A stretch of 64,000 nt of DNA from Marinifilum fragile JCM 15579 (GTDB lineage Bacteria; Bacteroidota; Bacteroidia; Bacteroidales; Marinifilaceae), in the NCBI RefSeq assembly GCF_001310955.1, contig NZ_BAZX01000009.1, positions 1 to 64,000 of the forward strand, read 5' to 3'. This document shows, piece by piece, positions 38,032 through 48,276 of the stretch; position 1 is the first letter of the stretch, and each line of letters begins with the position of its first letter. The position numbers and the translations under genes were made by a program. Below the pieces are notes generated by a model, which worked only from the letters and a program-made list of their open reading frames with translations, made no database searches and was not told where the DNA came from.

Positions 38032-39399
38032 TTATTGTTTTTCTATCAACATATTTTTAATTGGTTCTACCAGCTTATCTATATCTCCAGCCCCTAAAGT
38101 TAAAAGCACTTCCAAATCCTTTTGTTTCAGCAAATCAATCAATTCCTCTTTTGTACAAATACGCACAGGAACTGTAATATTTTTCATGATCATTCTGGAG
38201 TTTACGCCTTCAATTGGTAATTCTCTTGCAGGATAAATATCCAACAAGATTACTTCATCCAAAAGGCTTAAACTTTTTGCAAATCCTTCTGCAAAATCCC
38301 TGGTTCTGGTATATAAATGCGGCTGAAAGATTCCTGTTATTTTCTTATTTGGATAAATATCTCTAACCGATGATATGCTTTCTTTCAACTCCTTTGGGTG
38401 ATGTGCATAATCATCAATAAAGACCAAATTGTCTTTTCTAATTTGATAATCAAATCTTCTTCTAACCCCCTCAAATGAAGACAATGCAGTTCTGATTTCA
38501 TCTTCCTCCACTCCACCAAGAATAGCAACACTACAAGCACCTATTGCATTTTCAACATTAATCTTTCCTGGATAAGAGAATTTTAACTTTTCAAATACTC
38601 CATACGGATGAACCAAGTCAAACTGATAGAATCCTTCAACAAGTGTTAGATTTTTGGCATAAAAATCTGCAACTTCATTCAGTGAATAGGTGTACTTTTC
38701 AACCTCAATATCCTCTAAATGTAAACCTTTTTTATGCACTAATATTCCATCCTGTTTTATTTGACCGGCATATTCCTGAAAACTCTTTACCAATTCTGAT
38801 TTATCGCCGTAAATATCCAAATGATCAGCATCCATTGATGTAATCAATGCAATTTTAGGATGCAATTGCAAAAAAGATCGATCAAACTCGTCAGCTTCCA
38901 GAATTACCCATGGACTATCTTTACTCAATAAAAGATTTGATTGATAGTTTCGTGAGATACCTCCCAAAAATGCATTACAACCCATTTTTGACTTGTTAAA
39001 AATATGAGCTGTTATGGTTGAAACCGTCGTTTTCCCATGAGTCCCTGCAATTCCAATTCCATTTAAATCATCTGAAAGCAAACCCAAAACCTGAGATCGT
39101 TTCATAATGGTAAATCTATTCAATCTGAAATAACTCAATTGCTGATGATCTTTTGGAATGGCAGGAGTAAATACTATCAAAGTATTTTCCTTATTCAGAA
39201 ATTCATTTGGTATTGTATCCAAATCATCTTCGAAAGTAATATTAATACCTTCTTCAATCAGTTCACCTGTTAGTTTGGTAGATGTTCTATCATATCCAAA
39301 CACATTTTTGCCAATGGAATGAAAATAGCGTGCAATTGCACTCATACCAATTCCACCGATACCAACGAAATAAATATTTTTAAAATCTTCTAACTTCAT
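38032..39399 (-). CDS. murC: UDP-N-acetylmuramate-L-alanine ligase
   Basis: MurC adds L-Ala to UDP-MurNAc, the first amino acid of the peptidoglycan stem. This 455-aa Mur ligase has the N-terminal Rossmann motif FVGIGGIGMSAIARYF, the ATP loop IAGTHGKTTVSTI (about 116-128), DADHLDIYG and DDYAHHPKE in the C-terminal domain. The length is typical. It overlaps no neighbour but is separated from ftsQ and murG by one base each, which suggests tight coupling. Confidence 0.96.
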   Translation of the reverse strand: MKLEDFKNIYFVGIGGIGMSAIARYFHSIGKNVFGYDRTSTKLTGELIEEGINITFEDDLDTIPNEFLNKENTLIVFTPAIPKDHQQLSYFRLNRFTIMKRSQVLGLLSDDLNGIGIAGTHGKTTVSTITAHIFNKSKMGCNAFLGGISRNYQSNLLLSKDSPWVILEADEFDRSFLQLHPKIALITSMDADHLDIYGDKSELVKSFQEYAGQIKQDGILVHKKGLHLEDIEVEKYTYSLNEVADFYAKNLTLVEGFYQFDLVHPYGVFEKLKFSYPGKINVENAIGACSVAILGGVEEDEIRTALSSFEGVRRRFDYQIRKDNLVFIDDYAHHPKELKESISSVRDIYPNKKITGIFQPHLYTRTRDFAEGFAKSLSLLDEVILLDIYPARELPIEGVNSRMIMKNITVPVRICTKEELIDLLKQKDLEVLLTLGAGDIDKLVEPIKNMLIEKQ

Positions 39400-39400
39400 A

Positions 39401-40501
39401 TTAAATCATTGCTAAAATGTGTTCTGCTATATCATCTGCTGCATCTGGTTTGGCCAATAACTTACAGTTCTTAGCCAAGCGTGCACATTTTTCTTTATCA
39501 TCTATCAATTCCAATGCCTGTGGAATTAAATTCTCTTCGGCCTCTATATCTTTCACCATCACAGCTGCATCTTTATTTACCAATGCCATCGCATTTTTGG
39601 TTTGGTGATCTTCTGATACATTAGGCGAAGGCACCAAAATACATGCTTTCTCAACCAAGCACAATTCAGAAATAGTTCCTGCTCCTGCTCTTGAAATTAC
39701 AATATCTGCAGCTGCATAAGCCAAATCCATACGGCTCAAAAAATCAGTAACCCTTAAATTAGGCAAATCCCAATTATCCAGTTCCGTCTTCACTTTTTCT
39801 ATATAAAACTTACCAGTTTGCCAAATCACCTGAACTCCTGATTGAGAAATGGCATCAAGTGAATTTAAAACACTATTGTTTATTGTTCTTGCGCCCAAAC
39901 TTCCCCCAACAATCAAAATTGTTTTTTTATCAGACTTCAAGTCAAAATGCTTTAAGGCTTCCTCTCTTTTCGATTCAATTTCCATCAAATCCTTACGAAC
40001 AGGATTCCCTGTCATCACAATCTTCTCTTTGGGAAAGAATCGATCCATCCCTTCGTAAGCAACACAAATTTTTTTAGCCTTTTTAGCTAGTAATTTATTA
40101 GTGATCCCGGCATAGGAATTTTGTTCCTGAATTAATGCAGGTACACCTAGTTTTGCAGCCACATGCAATAATGGACCACTGGCATAACCACCTACTCCAA
40201 CTACAGCATCGGGCTTAAATCCTTTTACAATGGCCTTTGCCTTCCAAATGCTTTTCAATAAGCGCGAGAAAAACTTCAAATTCTCTTTTGAAAAACTTCG
40301 CTGTAAGCCACGAATTGGCAACCCTACAATATCGTATCCAGCGGCAGGAACTTTTTCCATTTCCATTTTACCTTCGGCTCCCACAAACAAAATTTCACAA
40401 TCCTGATGTTTTTGCTTTAAGGCATTGGCAATAGAAATGGCCGGATAGATATGTCCTCCGGTTCCTCCTCCGCTAACTATTATTTTAATTTTCTGCTTCA
40501 T
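39401..40501 (-). CDS. murG: UDP-GlcNAc:lipid I N-acetylglucosamine transferase
   Basis: MurG, at the cytosolic membrane face, converts lipid I to lipid II. The 366-aa GT-B enzyme has the signature VSGGGTGGHIYPA (about 8-20), PDAVVGVGGYASGP (about 97), LIQEQNSYAGITNKLL and the donor-site sequence ISRAGAGTISELCL (about 263). Its start lies inside the end of ftsW (17-bp overlap). Confidence 0.96.
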   Translation of the reverse strand: MKQKIKIIVSGGGTGGHIYPAISIANALKQKHQDCEILFVGAEGKMEMEKVPAAGYDIVGLPIRGLQRSFSKENLKFFSRLLKSIWKAKAIVKGFKPDAVVGVGGYASGPLLHVAAKLGVPALIQEQNSYAGITNKLLAKKAKKICVAYEGMDRFFPKEKIVMTGNPVRKDLMEIESKREEALKHFDLKSDKKTILIVGGSLGARTINNSVLNSLDAISQSGVQVIWQTGKFYIEKVKTELDNWDLPNLRVTDFLSRMDLAYAAADIVISRAGAGTISELCLVEKACILVPSPNVSEDHQTKNAMALVNKDAAVMVKDIEAEENLIPQALELIDDKEKCARLAKNCKLLAKPDAADDIAEHILAMI

Positions 40502-41675
40502 TCAATCTTTTTTCTTCTTCGTTTGCCCAATTACTGATACTTAATATCATACCGAGAGCAGCACTTGTAAATATCAAGGAGGTTCCTCCCATACTGACCA
40601 AAGGCAATGGCTGACCTGTTACAGGAATTAAATTCACCGAAACAGCCATATTTGTCAAAGCCTGAAAAACGATACTTAAGGTTAAACCTATGACCAAAAA
40701 TGCGGGAAATGTTCTACTACATTTCCGAACTATTATTCCAGCCCGATACAGTAAAAACAGATATAAGACAAGAATTCCAAATCCTCCAATCCATCCCATT
40801 TCCTCGAGTATAATGGCATAAATAAAATCGGAATATGGATGTGGTAAAAAATTTCGTTGTGTACTATTGCCAGGCATTTTACCAAAAATACCACCCGAAA
40901 CCACTGCAATTTTTGCTTGTTCAACCTGGTAGTTTTGATTGTTGTTTATGCTTCGTTCTTCATCGAAGAAATTCTCGATTCTGCTACGAACTGTTTGAAC
41001 ACGTCCCAAACTAGGAATTACCGGAGCCAATGCAATCAACAATACCAAAACCAGCAAAACTGCAGCAATACTGCCAAACAAATATTTATAAGCTACACGA
41101 CCTATAAACATCAAAATATAACAGATACCTCCTAATAATACAGAGGTAGAAAAGTCATCTAAAAATATCAGAAAACAAACTATTCCTATTGGAATAATTA
41201 GCTGAATAAAAGCTTCTTTACTACACCCTAACGTTCCTTGAAACCTCGATAAAGTTCTTGAAACATGTAATATTAAAGCCAGCTTTGCCAATTCCGAGGG
41301 TTGAAAATTAAATCCAATACCGGGAATTGTAATCCATCGGGAAGCATCATTCAAATTCGTACCAATTAGTTTGGCCAGTATTAGCATTCCAACAGATATT
41401 ATTAGAATAATATTTGCAAAACTGGAATAATAGCGGTGTGGCATGGCATGTACAAAGTACATGATCACAAAACATCCACCCAGCAAAACCAATTGTTTTA
41501 TCAAAAAATAAGATGTGTTTCCTCCACGAACTTTATAAGCCAAAGTCCCAGTTGAGCTATAAACCACCAGCAACGAAACCAAAGACAAAAGCAAAATAAC
41601 AATCCAAATCACTTTATCGCCTCTAAGTTTAGGATTCTTAATCCAGTTCCATATTCTTGCCAGCCAGTTTTGCAT
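40485..41675 (-). CDS. ftsW: FtsW, SEDS-family septal peptidoglycan polymerase
   Basis: This is a multi-spanning membrane glycosyltransferase that polymerises lipid II at the septum together with FtsI. It is 396 aa with about ten hydrophobic segments. Family motifs include WITIPGIGFNFQPSELAKLA (about 110-130, containing the conserved Ser-Glu-Leu), the large periplasmic loop with SYHRPS-type residues replaced by NNQNYQVEQAKIAVVSGG, and the C-terminal NLIPVTGQPLPLVSMGGTS. RodA is the alternative family member, but the location in the division cluster favours FtsW. Confidence 0.93.
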   Translation of the reverse strand: MQNWLARIWNWIKNPKLRGDKVIWIVILLLSLVSLLVVYSSTGTLAYKVRGGNTSYFLIKQLVLLGGCFVIMYFVHAMPHRYYSSFANIILIISVGMLILAKLIGTNLNDASRWITIPGIGFNFQPSELAKLALILHVSRTLSRFQGTLGCSKEAFIQLIIPIGIVCFLIFLDDFSTSVLLGGICYILMFIGRVAYKYLFGSIAAVLLVLVLLIALAPVIPSLGRVQTVRSRIENFFDEERSINNNQNYQVEQAKIAVVSGGIFGKMPGNSTQRNFLPHPYSDFIYAIILEEMGWIGGFGILVLYLFLLYRAGIIVRKCSRTFPAFLVIGLTLSIVFQALTNMAVSVNLIPVTGQPLPLVSMGGTSLIFTSAALGMILSISNWANEEEKRLNEAEN

Positions 41676-41687
41676 AAACTATTCCTT

Positions 41688-43025
41688 TTACAAATTTCTT
41701 ACTTCTTCTTTAAATTGATCTCCTCTGTCTTCATATGATTTAAACAAATCGAAGCTTGCACAAGCCGGTGATAACAAGACCACCTCATCTTTACTAGCTA
41801 TTTCATAGGATAATTTCACAGCCTTTTCCATTGAATCTGCATCAACAATTGTCTCAACTCTTCCATCAAAAGCTTTATGAATTTTTTCATTATCAATACC
41901 TAAGCATACAATTGCCTTCACTTTTTCATCAACCAAATCAAAAAGTACTGAATAATCATTTCCTTTATCAACACCACCAACAATCCAAACTACCGGATCT
42001 TCCATACTTTCCAAAGCATACCAGGTTGAATTAATGTTTGTAGCTTTCGAATCATTGATAAATTGAATACCTCGCACTTTCACAATTTTTTCCAATCGGT
42101 GATTTACACCCTGAAAATCGCTTAAACTCTCACGTATTGCATCTTTTCTAATGCCTAATACACTTCCGGCAATTCCTGATGCCAATGAATTATATACGTT
42201 GTGTATCCCAGGTAATGATAAATCCTTTTTATCCATAGATATTTTGTATTCGTTACAATCAATTGTTAACAATTCGTTCTCAAGCCATCCTCCTACTTTC
42301 AGTTCTTCTTTAACTGAAAAAGGAAATAGTTGAGCTTTAGAGTTCCAATTCTCCATTTCTTTGCGAATGATTTCATCATCGCAACAATACACAAAAGCAT
42401 CACTTTCTGTAAGATTTTGTGCAATGCGAAACTTCGAATCGATATAGTTCTGCATCTTATAATTGTACCGATCTAAATGATCAGGTGTAATATTTAATAA
42501 TATCGCGATATCCGCTTTAAACAGATACATTCCATCCAATTGAAAACTGCTCAATTCAACCACATAGTAATCAAAATTTTTCTCAGCAACCTGCCAAGCT
42601 AAACTTTCGCCAACATTACCAGCCAAACCAACATTTAAACCTGCTTTTTTCAGCATATGATAAAGCATTAAGGTTGTAGTGGTTTTACCATTACTTCCAG
42701 TAATGCAAATCATCTTCGCATTAGTGTATCTTCCTGCAAATTCTATTTCTGAGATAACAGGAATGCTTTTTTCCTTCAGCCTAATAATTAAAGGTGCCGT
42801 ATCTGGAATTCCAGGGCTTTTCACAACCTCGCTAGCCGAAAGGATTTTATCTTCGCTATGTTTTCCCTCCTCGAAATCAATTTTATACTCTTGAAGAGCT
42901 TTTTTGTACTTATCACTGATTTTTCCAAGATCAGATACAAACACATCGAATCCTTTTGTCTGAGCAAGAACTGCAGCTCCAACTCCACTCTCGCCTGCTC
43001 CTAATATCACAATTCTTCCTGCCAT
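41688..43025 (-). CDS. murD: UDP-N-acetylmuramoyl-L-alanine-D-glutamate ligase
   Basis: MurD adds D-Glu to UDP-MurNAc-L-Ala. From ATG at 43025 (MAGRIVILGAG) the protein is 445 aa, with the N-terminal uracil-binding fold, the ATP motif CITGSNGKTTTTLMLYH (about 110-126), NITPDHLDRY, and FINDSKATNINSTWYAL (about 318). The C-terminal domain ends with LLSPACASFDLFKSYEDRG. Another ATG two codons upstream at 43031 overlaps the mraY stop as TAATG and is equally possible. Confidence 0.96.
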   Translation of the reverse strand: MAGRIVILGAGESGVGAAVLAQTKGFDVFVSDLGKISDKYKKALQEYKIDFEEGKHSEDKILSASEVVKSPGIPDTAPLIIRLKEKSIPVISEIEFAGRYTNAKMICITGSNGKTTTTLMLYHMLKKAGLNVGLAGNVGESLAWQVAEKNFDYYVVELSSFQLDGMYLFKADIAILLNITPDHLDRYNYKMQNYIDSKFRIAQNLTESDAFVYCCDDEIIRKEMENWNSKAQLFPFSVKEELKVGGWLENELLTIDCNEYKISMDKKDLSLPGIHNVYNSLASGIAGSVLGIRKDAIRESLSDFQGVNHRLEKIVKVRGIQFINDSKATNINSTWYALESMEDPVVWIVGGVDKGNDYSVLFDLVDEKVKAIVCLGIDNEKIHKAFDGRVETIVDADSMEKAVKLSYEIASKDEVVLLSPACASFDLFKSYEDRGDQFKEEVRNL

Positions 43026-43030
43026 AAACA

Positions 43031-44284
43031 TTAGCGAATTTTAAGTGTTACTATTGTGATTACCGCAAGGAAAATTCCGATAATCCAAAAGCGAGTTACA
43101 ATTTTTGGCTCTGGATATCCCTTCATTTGATAGTGATGATGCAATGGAGCCATTCTAAATATCCTTCGACCTTCTCCAAATTTCTTCTTGGTATATTTAA
43201 ACCATGAAACCTGCATCATTACTGAAATATTCTCTACCAAGAAGATTCCACATAAGATAGGAATCAACAATTCTTTATGAATGATAATAGCAAACACTGC
43301 AATAATTCCACCCAAAGCCAAACTTCCCGTATCGCCCATGAACACCTGTGCCGGAAATGAATTGTACCACATGAAACCAATGGTAGCTCCAATAAATGCA
43401 GCAATAAACACCACCAACTCACCCGAATTTGGGATATACATGATATTCAAATAATCAGCATAAACAACATGCCCAGACACATAAGCCAGAATCCCAAGTG
43501 TTGCACCAATAATTGCAGATGAACCAGTTGCTAAACCATCCAATCCATCTGTAATATTTGCTCCATTTGAAACGGCAGTAACAATAAAAATGGTAATAAC
43601 AATAAATACCAACCATGCCAATTTAGGTGCATGCTCCCCTGCAAAGCTTACCAGATATTCATAATCAAACTCATTATTTTTAAAGAATGGGATGGTGGTT
43701 TTTGTTGATTTTACATCAGTAGTAAGTCTTGTAACACCAGGTTTCTCCGTAGTAAACCCTTCATCTACCAATTCAGTCTTTACGCCAATATCTTCAATAC
43801 TAGCCTTTTCACGAATAACAACATCATCGCTCAAATAAAGAGTAAGGCCAACAATTAACCCAAGTCCTATCTGCCCCGCAACCTTGAACCTCCCTTTTAA
43901 TCCTTCTTTGTCTTTCTTAAAAACTTTAATGTAGTCATCAACAAAACCAATAAAACCAAGCCAAACAGTTGTAATCACCATTAAAATGATATAGGTGTTC
44001 TCTAGTTTTGCAAAAAGTAGAACAGGAATCAGAATCGAAATGATAATGATAATTCCTCCCATTGTTGGAGTCCCTTTTTTCTCAAGCTGACCAGCAAGAC
44101 CCAAATCACGAACGATTTCACCGATTTGTTGTTTTTGAAGTAATAAAATAATTTTCTTCCCAAATACCGTTGATATAAACAAGGACAACATAATTGCCAT
44201 TGACGCACGAAACGAAATGTAATCGAACATTCCAGCACCTGGAAAATCTAACTGATTTAAATATCTGAACAAATAATAAAACAT
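43031..44284 (-). CDS. mraY: Phospho-N-acetylmuramoyl-pentapeptide-transferase
   Basis: MraY links UDP-MurNAc-pentapeptide to undecaprenyl phosphate and makes lipid I. Motifs are KKGTPTMGG (about 70), [18 protein letters not shown] with the catalytic Asp pair (about 105-120), DGLDGLATG (about 250) and [11 protein letters not shown] near the end. At 417 aa it is about 55 residues longer than the common 360-aa form. The extra part lies between two helices (roughly 160-220, rich in Thr and Lys) and probably forms a periplasmic or cytosolic loop; I recall longer MraY in other Bacteroidota. Confidence 0.95.
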   Translation of the reverse strand: MFYYLFRYLNQLDFPGAGMFDYISFRASMAIMLSLFISTVFGKKIILLLQKQQIGEIVRDLGLAGQLEKKGTPTMGGIIIIISILIPVLLFAKLENTYIILMVITTVWLGFIGFVDDYIKVFKKDKEGLKGRFKVAGQIGLGLIVGLTLYLSDDVVIREKASIEDIGVKTELVDEGFTTEKPGVTRLTTDVKSTKTTIPFFKNNEFDYEYLVSFAGEHAPKLAWLVFIVITIFIVTAVSNGANITDGLDGLATGSSAIIGATLGILAYVSGHVVYADYLNIMYIPNSGELVVFIAAFIGATIGFMWYNSFPAQVFMGDTGSLALGGIIAVFAIIIHKELLIPILCGIFLVENISVMMQVSWFKYTKKKFGEGRRIFRMAPLHHHYQMKGYPEPKIVTRFWIIGIFLAVITIVTLKIR

Positions 44285-44286
44285 AC

Positions 44287-45744
44287 CTACAGTTTAAAAA
44301 TTTCTTGTATTACTTCTTTATCATCAAAATGATGTTTCACTCCTTTTATTTCCTGATAATCCTCGTGACCTTTTCCAGCTACCAGGATGATATCTCCTTT
44401 TTGAGCCAACATGCAAGCTGTGCGAATGGCTTCTTTTCTATCGGTAATTGCTAAAACTTTTCTCAAGTCACTTGCATCAACACCTTCTTTCATATCCGAA
44501 ATAATCTGATCCGGATCTTCCGACCTTGGATTATCCGAGGTCAAAATTACCTTATCACTTAAGTTCGCACTGATTTTTGCCATTATTGGTCGCTTGGTTT
44601 TATCTCTATCGCCTCCACACCCAACAACAGTAATCACCTGCTCATTTCTGGTTCGTAATGCTTCTATGGTTTCTAAGACATTTTTCAATGCATCTGGTGT
44701 ATGTGCATAATCAACAATAGCCATTACTCCTTCCGGAGATATGATGCTCTCAAATCTTCCATCCACTGAAGTCAGTTCACTAATTCCGCGAAGTACTTCT
44801 TCCTTATCCTGATTCAACAATCGAGCAGCTGCATAAACAGCCAACAGGTTATGAGCATTGAAATCTCCAATAAAATTGGTCCATGTTTCAACACCATCGA
44901 TCTCCAACAACATTCCAGTAAAATGCTTTTCCAAAATCTTACATCTAAAATCTGCGAAAGAACGAGATGAATACAAAAACTTATATGCTTTTGTATTTTG
45001 CAGCATTAACTTACCGTTCTTATCATCAGCATTTGTTATGGCAAAGGATGTTTTACCTAAATCATCAAAAAAGCGCTTCTTCACTTTCAAGTACGCATCA
45101 AATGTTTTGTGATAATCCAAATGATCATGGGTAATATTGGTAAATATTCCTCCTTTATATTGCAATGCACCAATGCGTTTTTGATCGATTGCATGTGAGC
45201 TTACTTCCATAAAACAGAATTCACACCCTTCAGCAACCATATCTGCAAGTAATGCATTTAATTGTAATGGATCTGGAGTGGTATGAGTAGCTACAATCTC
45301 TTTCTCATCTACATAGTTTCTTACCGTTGATAACAATCCCACTTTGTACCCTAACTTTTTGAAAAGTCGATACAACAATGTTGCAATTGTTGTTTTCCCA
45401 TTTGTACCTGTTACACCAACCAGTTGAATATCATGTGTTGGTTTTCCATAGTAATTATGTGCCAATTCAGACAACACAGCCAATGAATCTTCTACAATGA
45501 TATAGGTAGTTTCAGAATTTGTAACTTCTGGTAATTCTTCACAAACAATAACTTTTGCACCTTTCTCTTCCACTGATGCAATATACTGGTGTCCATCACT
45601 CACTGTTCCTCTGCAAGCTACAAAAAGATCTCCTTCCTCAACCTTTCGGGAATCAAAATGAATGTTGTTGATTTCAACATCACTCATCCCTTTTAGGCTT
45701 TCTATTTTAACCGAACTAAACAGTTCATTTATCTTCACACTCAT
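44287..45744 (-). CDS. murE: UDP-MurNAc-L-Ala-D-Glu:meso-diaminopimelate ligase
   Basis: MurE adds the third stem residue. The 485-aa ligase has [16 protein letters not shown] (N-terminal UMP site), [18 protein letters not shown] (about 109), the carbamylated-Lys region, and [11 protein letters not shown] (about 403). The DNPR motif marks specificity for meso-diaminopimelate rather than lysine, as expected for a Gram-negative wall. It starts 10 bp after ftsI and ends 2 bp before mraY. Confidence 0.96.
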   Translation of the reverse strand: MSVKINELFSSVKIESLKGMSDVEINNIHFDSRKVEEGDLFVACRGTVSDGHQYIASVEEKGAKVIVCEELPEVTNSETTYIIVEDSLAVLSELAHNYYGKPTHDIQLVGVTGTNGKTTIATLLYRLFKKLGYKVGLLSTVRNYVDEKEIVATHTTPDPLQLNALLADMVAEGCEFCFMEVSSHAIDQKRIGALQYKGGIFTNITHDHLDYHKTFDAYLKVKKRFFDDLGKTSFAITNADDKNGKLMLQNTKAYKFLYSSRSFADFRCKILEKHFTGMLLEIDGVETWTNFIGDFNAHNLLAVYAAARLLNQDKEEVLRGISELTSVDGRFESIISPEGVMAIVDYAHTPDALKNVLETIEALRTRNEQVITVVGCGGDRDKTKRPIMAKISANLSDKVILTSDNPRSEDPDQIISDMKEGVDASDLRKVLAITDRKEAIRTACMLAQKGDIILVAGKGHEDYQEIKGVKHHFDDKEVIQEIFKL

Positions 45745-45754
45745 ATCTTATTCT

Positions 45755-47872
45755 TTAAGATAAATCTATCGTTATTTCATCTCCTGAATGGAAATTGCTA
45801 CCAGGACGCAAAGATTGCTTGGAAACTGAACCAACTCCACGAACATGAACTCTCAACCCTGCATTTTCCAATATATACAATGCGTCTTGCACGCCCATTC
45901 CTTTTACATTTGGAACCAAAAAGCTTTTCACTCTTCTGTATTTATATTCAATCACAGAATCTTTACGAGATGTAACCACCCATTCCGTTTGAATTTCCTG
46001 ATTTGTAATGTCAATATTTAAATCATTAAAAACCAAATCTAAATCCTCTTTGCTTCCATTTAACGAAACAGGTACTTTTGGCTCTTCATCATCTTCATTT
46101 TCTCTTTCGGGATGCATTGAATAACTCATCGCATACACCTTATCTGCAATTGATTTAAAAACTGGTCCCGCCACTTGGTTCCCATAAAATCCTTTGGTCT
46201 TATTCGGACGATTAATTACTACAATGCAAGAATACATTGGATCATCGGCAGGAAAATAGCCCACGAATGAAGCCTGATAAACCTTATGACCGTAACCTTT
46301 TTTACCATCTGCAATTTGCGCTGTACCAGTTTTTCCAGCTATTTTATAACTTGAATTCCTCAAGTTTCGAGCAGTACCCCTTAAAACTACACCTTCCAGC
46401 ATATTTTGGACGGTTTCCAATGTTTGCCCTGAACAAATCTTGGATTTCAAAACTTCATCATCAAACTTTGAAATTACCTCTCCATGATATCTAATCTCCT
46501 TCACAAATTTTGGTTTCATCATTTTACCATCATTTGCAATTGCATTGTAAAAAGTCAATGTCTGCAAAGGCGTTTGATGAATCGAATATCCTATTGACAT
46601 CCAAGGCAATGAAATTCCGGACCAGGTTGGATCATCAGGATACTTAATTTTTGGTGCACCTTCACCTCTAATTTCTAATCCAAGAGGTTCATTTAGTCGA
46701 AAATCGTACAAACGATTAATAAATTCTCTTGGTTTATTTTTATAGTGTTCATCTACCAATCTTGAAATCCCAACATTAGAAGATTTTTCGAAAGCTTCCT
46801 GAACGGTTATCTTACCATATCCTCCGTAATGTGAATCCCTCATTTTAGCATTGTAGAAACTATAAATTCCATTACCCGTATCAACCGAATCCATCGGACC
46901 AACATAACCATCCTCCAACAAAGCCATCATAGATGCTAACTTAAAGGTTGAACCTGGTTCGGTTGCCTCCCCAATGGCATAGTTATACATCTCACTATAC
47001 ACATTTTTCTTTTCATCATACCCAATATTGGCAATGGCCTTAATGGCTCCTGTCTTTACCTCCATTAAAATTGCTGATCCATGATGCGCATTATATTTCA
47101 CCAATTGATGATACAAGGCCGATTCTGCCACATCTTGATAATTTACATCAATGGTTGTAATCAGATCATTTCCATCCTTGGGTTCCACCATGTTTACAGG
47201 CAACCACCTGCCCGACATTTTTTGCATGATACTCACCCCATCAACACCTTTAAGCTCACTCTCAAAAGCACCTTCCATACCAACTCTTCCGATCAGCTCA
47301 TCATTTTCTTCTTTATTAAGGTAACCAATTGTTCTTGTAGCTAAATTTCTATGAGGCTGCCTTCTGATATTTTCCTGTTCACAAATTAAACCGCCTTTGT
47401 TTTGACCTAATCGGAACAACGGAAAGTTTCTAATCACCTTAAGTTCGTTGTAATTCACCTTACGGCGATTTATTAAAACATATCGGTTAGACTTTTTCTT
47501 ATATTTTGAATTCCATAGAAAACGGCGGTACTCATTTTTCGATTTATCTTTGAAAAATTGCGACAGGCAAAGCGCCAAAGAATCAACCTTTGATTTAAAA
47601 GCTTCGTCGGTTAATCCGGAAGCTCTAAAATCCATTCTCAACTGATAGTATGGCAAGGAAGTTGCCAAAAGACGTCCATCTTCAGCACATATATCACCTC
47701 GATTGGCATGCACGGTTACATCACGTTGTGAGATCTTTTGAGCTTTTCCTCTCCAGTAATCTCCCTCGAACAATTGTAAAGTCACAACGCGTCCTACAAT
47801 CATTAATGCAAAAAGCATTACAACTGCATACACCAAACCAACTCGCCATATGATATCCTTTTTTATTGGCAC
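45755..47872 (-). CDS. ftsI: FtsI, septal penicillin-binding protein 3 with PASTA domain
   Basis: FtsI is the class B transpeptidase that cross-links septal peptidoglycan made by FtsW. The 705-aa protein has one N-terminal transmembrane helix (about 10-30), a dimerisation region (about 55-230), and the active-site motifs EPGSTFK (Ser nucleophile, about 307), SSNVG (about 365) and AGKTGTAQ (about 515). A C-terminal PASTA domain (about 645-705, VPNVKGMGVQDALYILENAG) is common in Bacteroidota FtsI. The gene starts at the base where ftsL ends. Confidence 0.95.
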   Translation of the reverse strand: MPIKKDIIWRVGLVYAVVMLFALMIVGRVVTLQLFEGDYWRGKAQKISQRDVTVHANRGDICAEDGRLLATSLPYYQLRMDFRASGLTDEAFKSKVDSLALCLSQFFKDKSKNEYRRFLWNSKYKKKSNRYVLINRRKVNYNELKVIRNFPLFRLGQNKGGLICEQENIRRQPHRNLATRTIGYLNKEENDELIGRVGMEGAFESELKGVDGVSIMQKMSGRWLPVNMVEPKDGNDLITTIDVNYQDVAESALYHQLVKYNAHHGSAILMEVKTGAIKAIANIGYDEKKNVYSEMYNYAIGEATEPGSTFKLASMMALLEDGYVGPMDSVDTGNGIYSFYNAKMRDSHYGGYGKITVQEAFEKSSNVGISRLVDEHYKNKPREFINRLYDFRLNEPLGLEIRGEGAPKIKYPDDPTWSGISLPWMSIGYSIHQTPLQTLTFYNAIANDGKMMKPKFVKEIRYHGEVISKFDDEVLKSKICSGQTLETVQNMLEGVVLRGTARNLRNSSYKIAGKTGTAQIADGKKGYGHKVYQASFVGYFPADDPMYSCIVVINRPNKTKGFYGNQVAGPVFKSIADKVYAMSYSMHPERENEDDEEPKVPVSLNGSKEDLDLVFNDLNIDITNQEIQTEWVVTSRKDSVIEYKYRRVKSFLVPNVKGMGVQDALYILENAGLRVHVRGVGSVSKQSLRPGSNFHSGDEITIDLS

Positions 47873-48276
47873 TATTTATCGATGTAAATTTTTACAGGAG
47901 GCTCTGTTGATTCAATCAAGCCCAAACCTTCCTTTTGAACTCGTTTTAAGACCTCCGACTGTTTACTCATATACATTAAATCCGAAGCCGTTGTAATCGA
48001 CTCGAATCTTAAATCTTTCAATTCCTTTTCAAGGCTAACCATATCTCTATAAACCTTTTCTGATTTATATCGATTACTGATATAGAAGATACCAAGAACA
48101 ACCAAAAAAAGCACAAATGGCAATTGCTGAACAACTGCCGATTTAGTCAAAATACTACCATCAATAAAATCCTTTACCGAAGCACTGGAGATTTCCTTTT
48201 GCTCCTTGGTAGGACTCACAAAATCGTTGTATTTCTTTCTAAACCTGAACATGCTATTATAAATTTGGTTTTGCAA
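47872..48276 (-). CDS. ftsL: FtsL-like division protein
   Basis: This 134-aa bitopic protein has a cytosolic N-terminus of about 45 residues, one transmembrane helix (about 52-69, LPFVLFLVVLGIFYIS) and a periplasmic coiled-coil-prone stretch (KVYRDMVSLEKELKDLRFES). Sequence conservation of FtsL is low; the assignment rests on topology and the position between rsmH and ftsI. The ATG at 48276 overlaps rsmH by 20 bp. ATG at 48252 (MFRFRKKYND) avoids the overlap and may be the real start. Confidence 0.8.
   Translation of the reverse strand: MQNQIYNSMFRFRKKYNDFVSPTKEQKEISSASVKDFIDGSILTKSAVVQQLPFVLFLVVLGIFYISNRYKSEKVYRDMVSLEKELKDLRFESITTASDLMYMSKQSEVLKRVQKEGLGLIESTEPPVKIYIDK

Noticed and set aside
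43624..43800. Foreign insertion in mraY
   Set aside because: The extra segment is in frame, of the same composition as its surroundings, and long MraY forms are, to my recollection, usual in this phylum.
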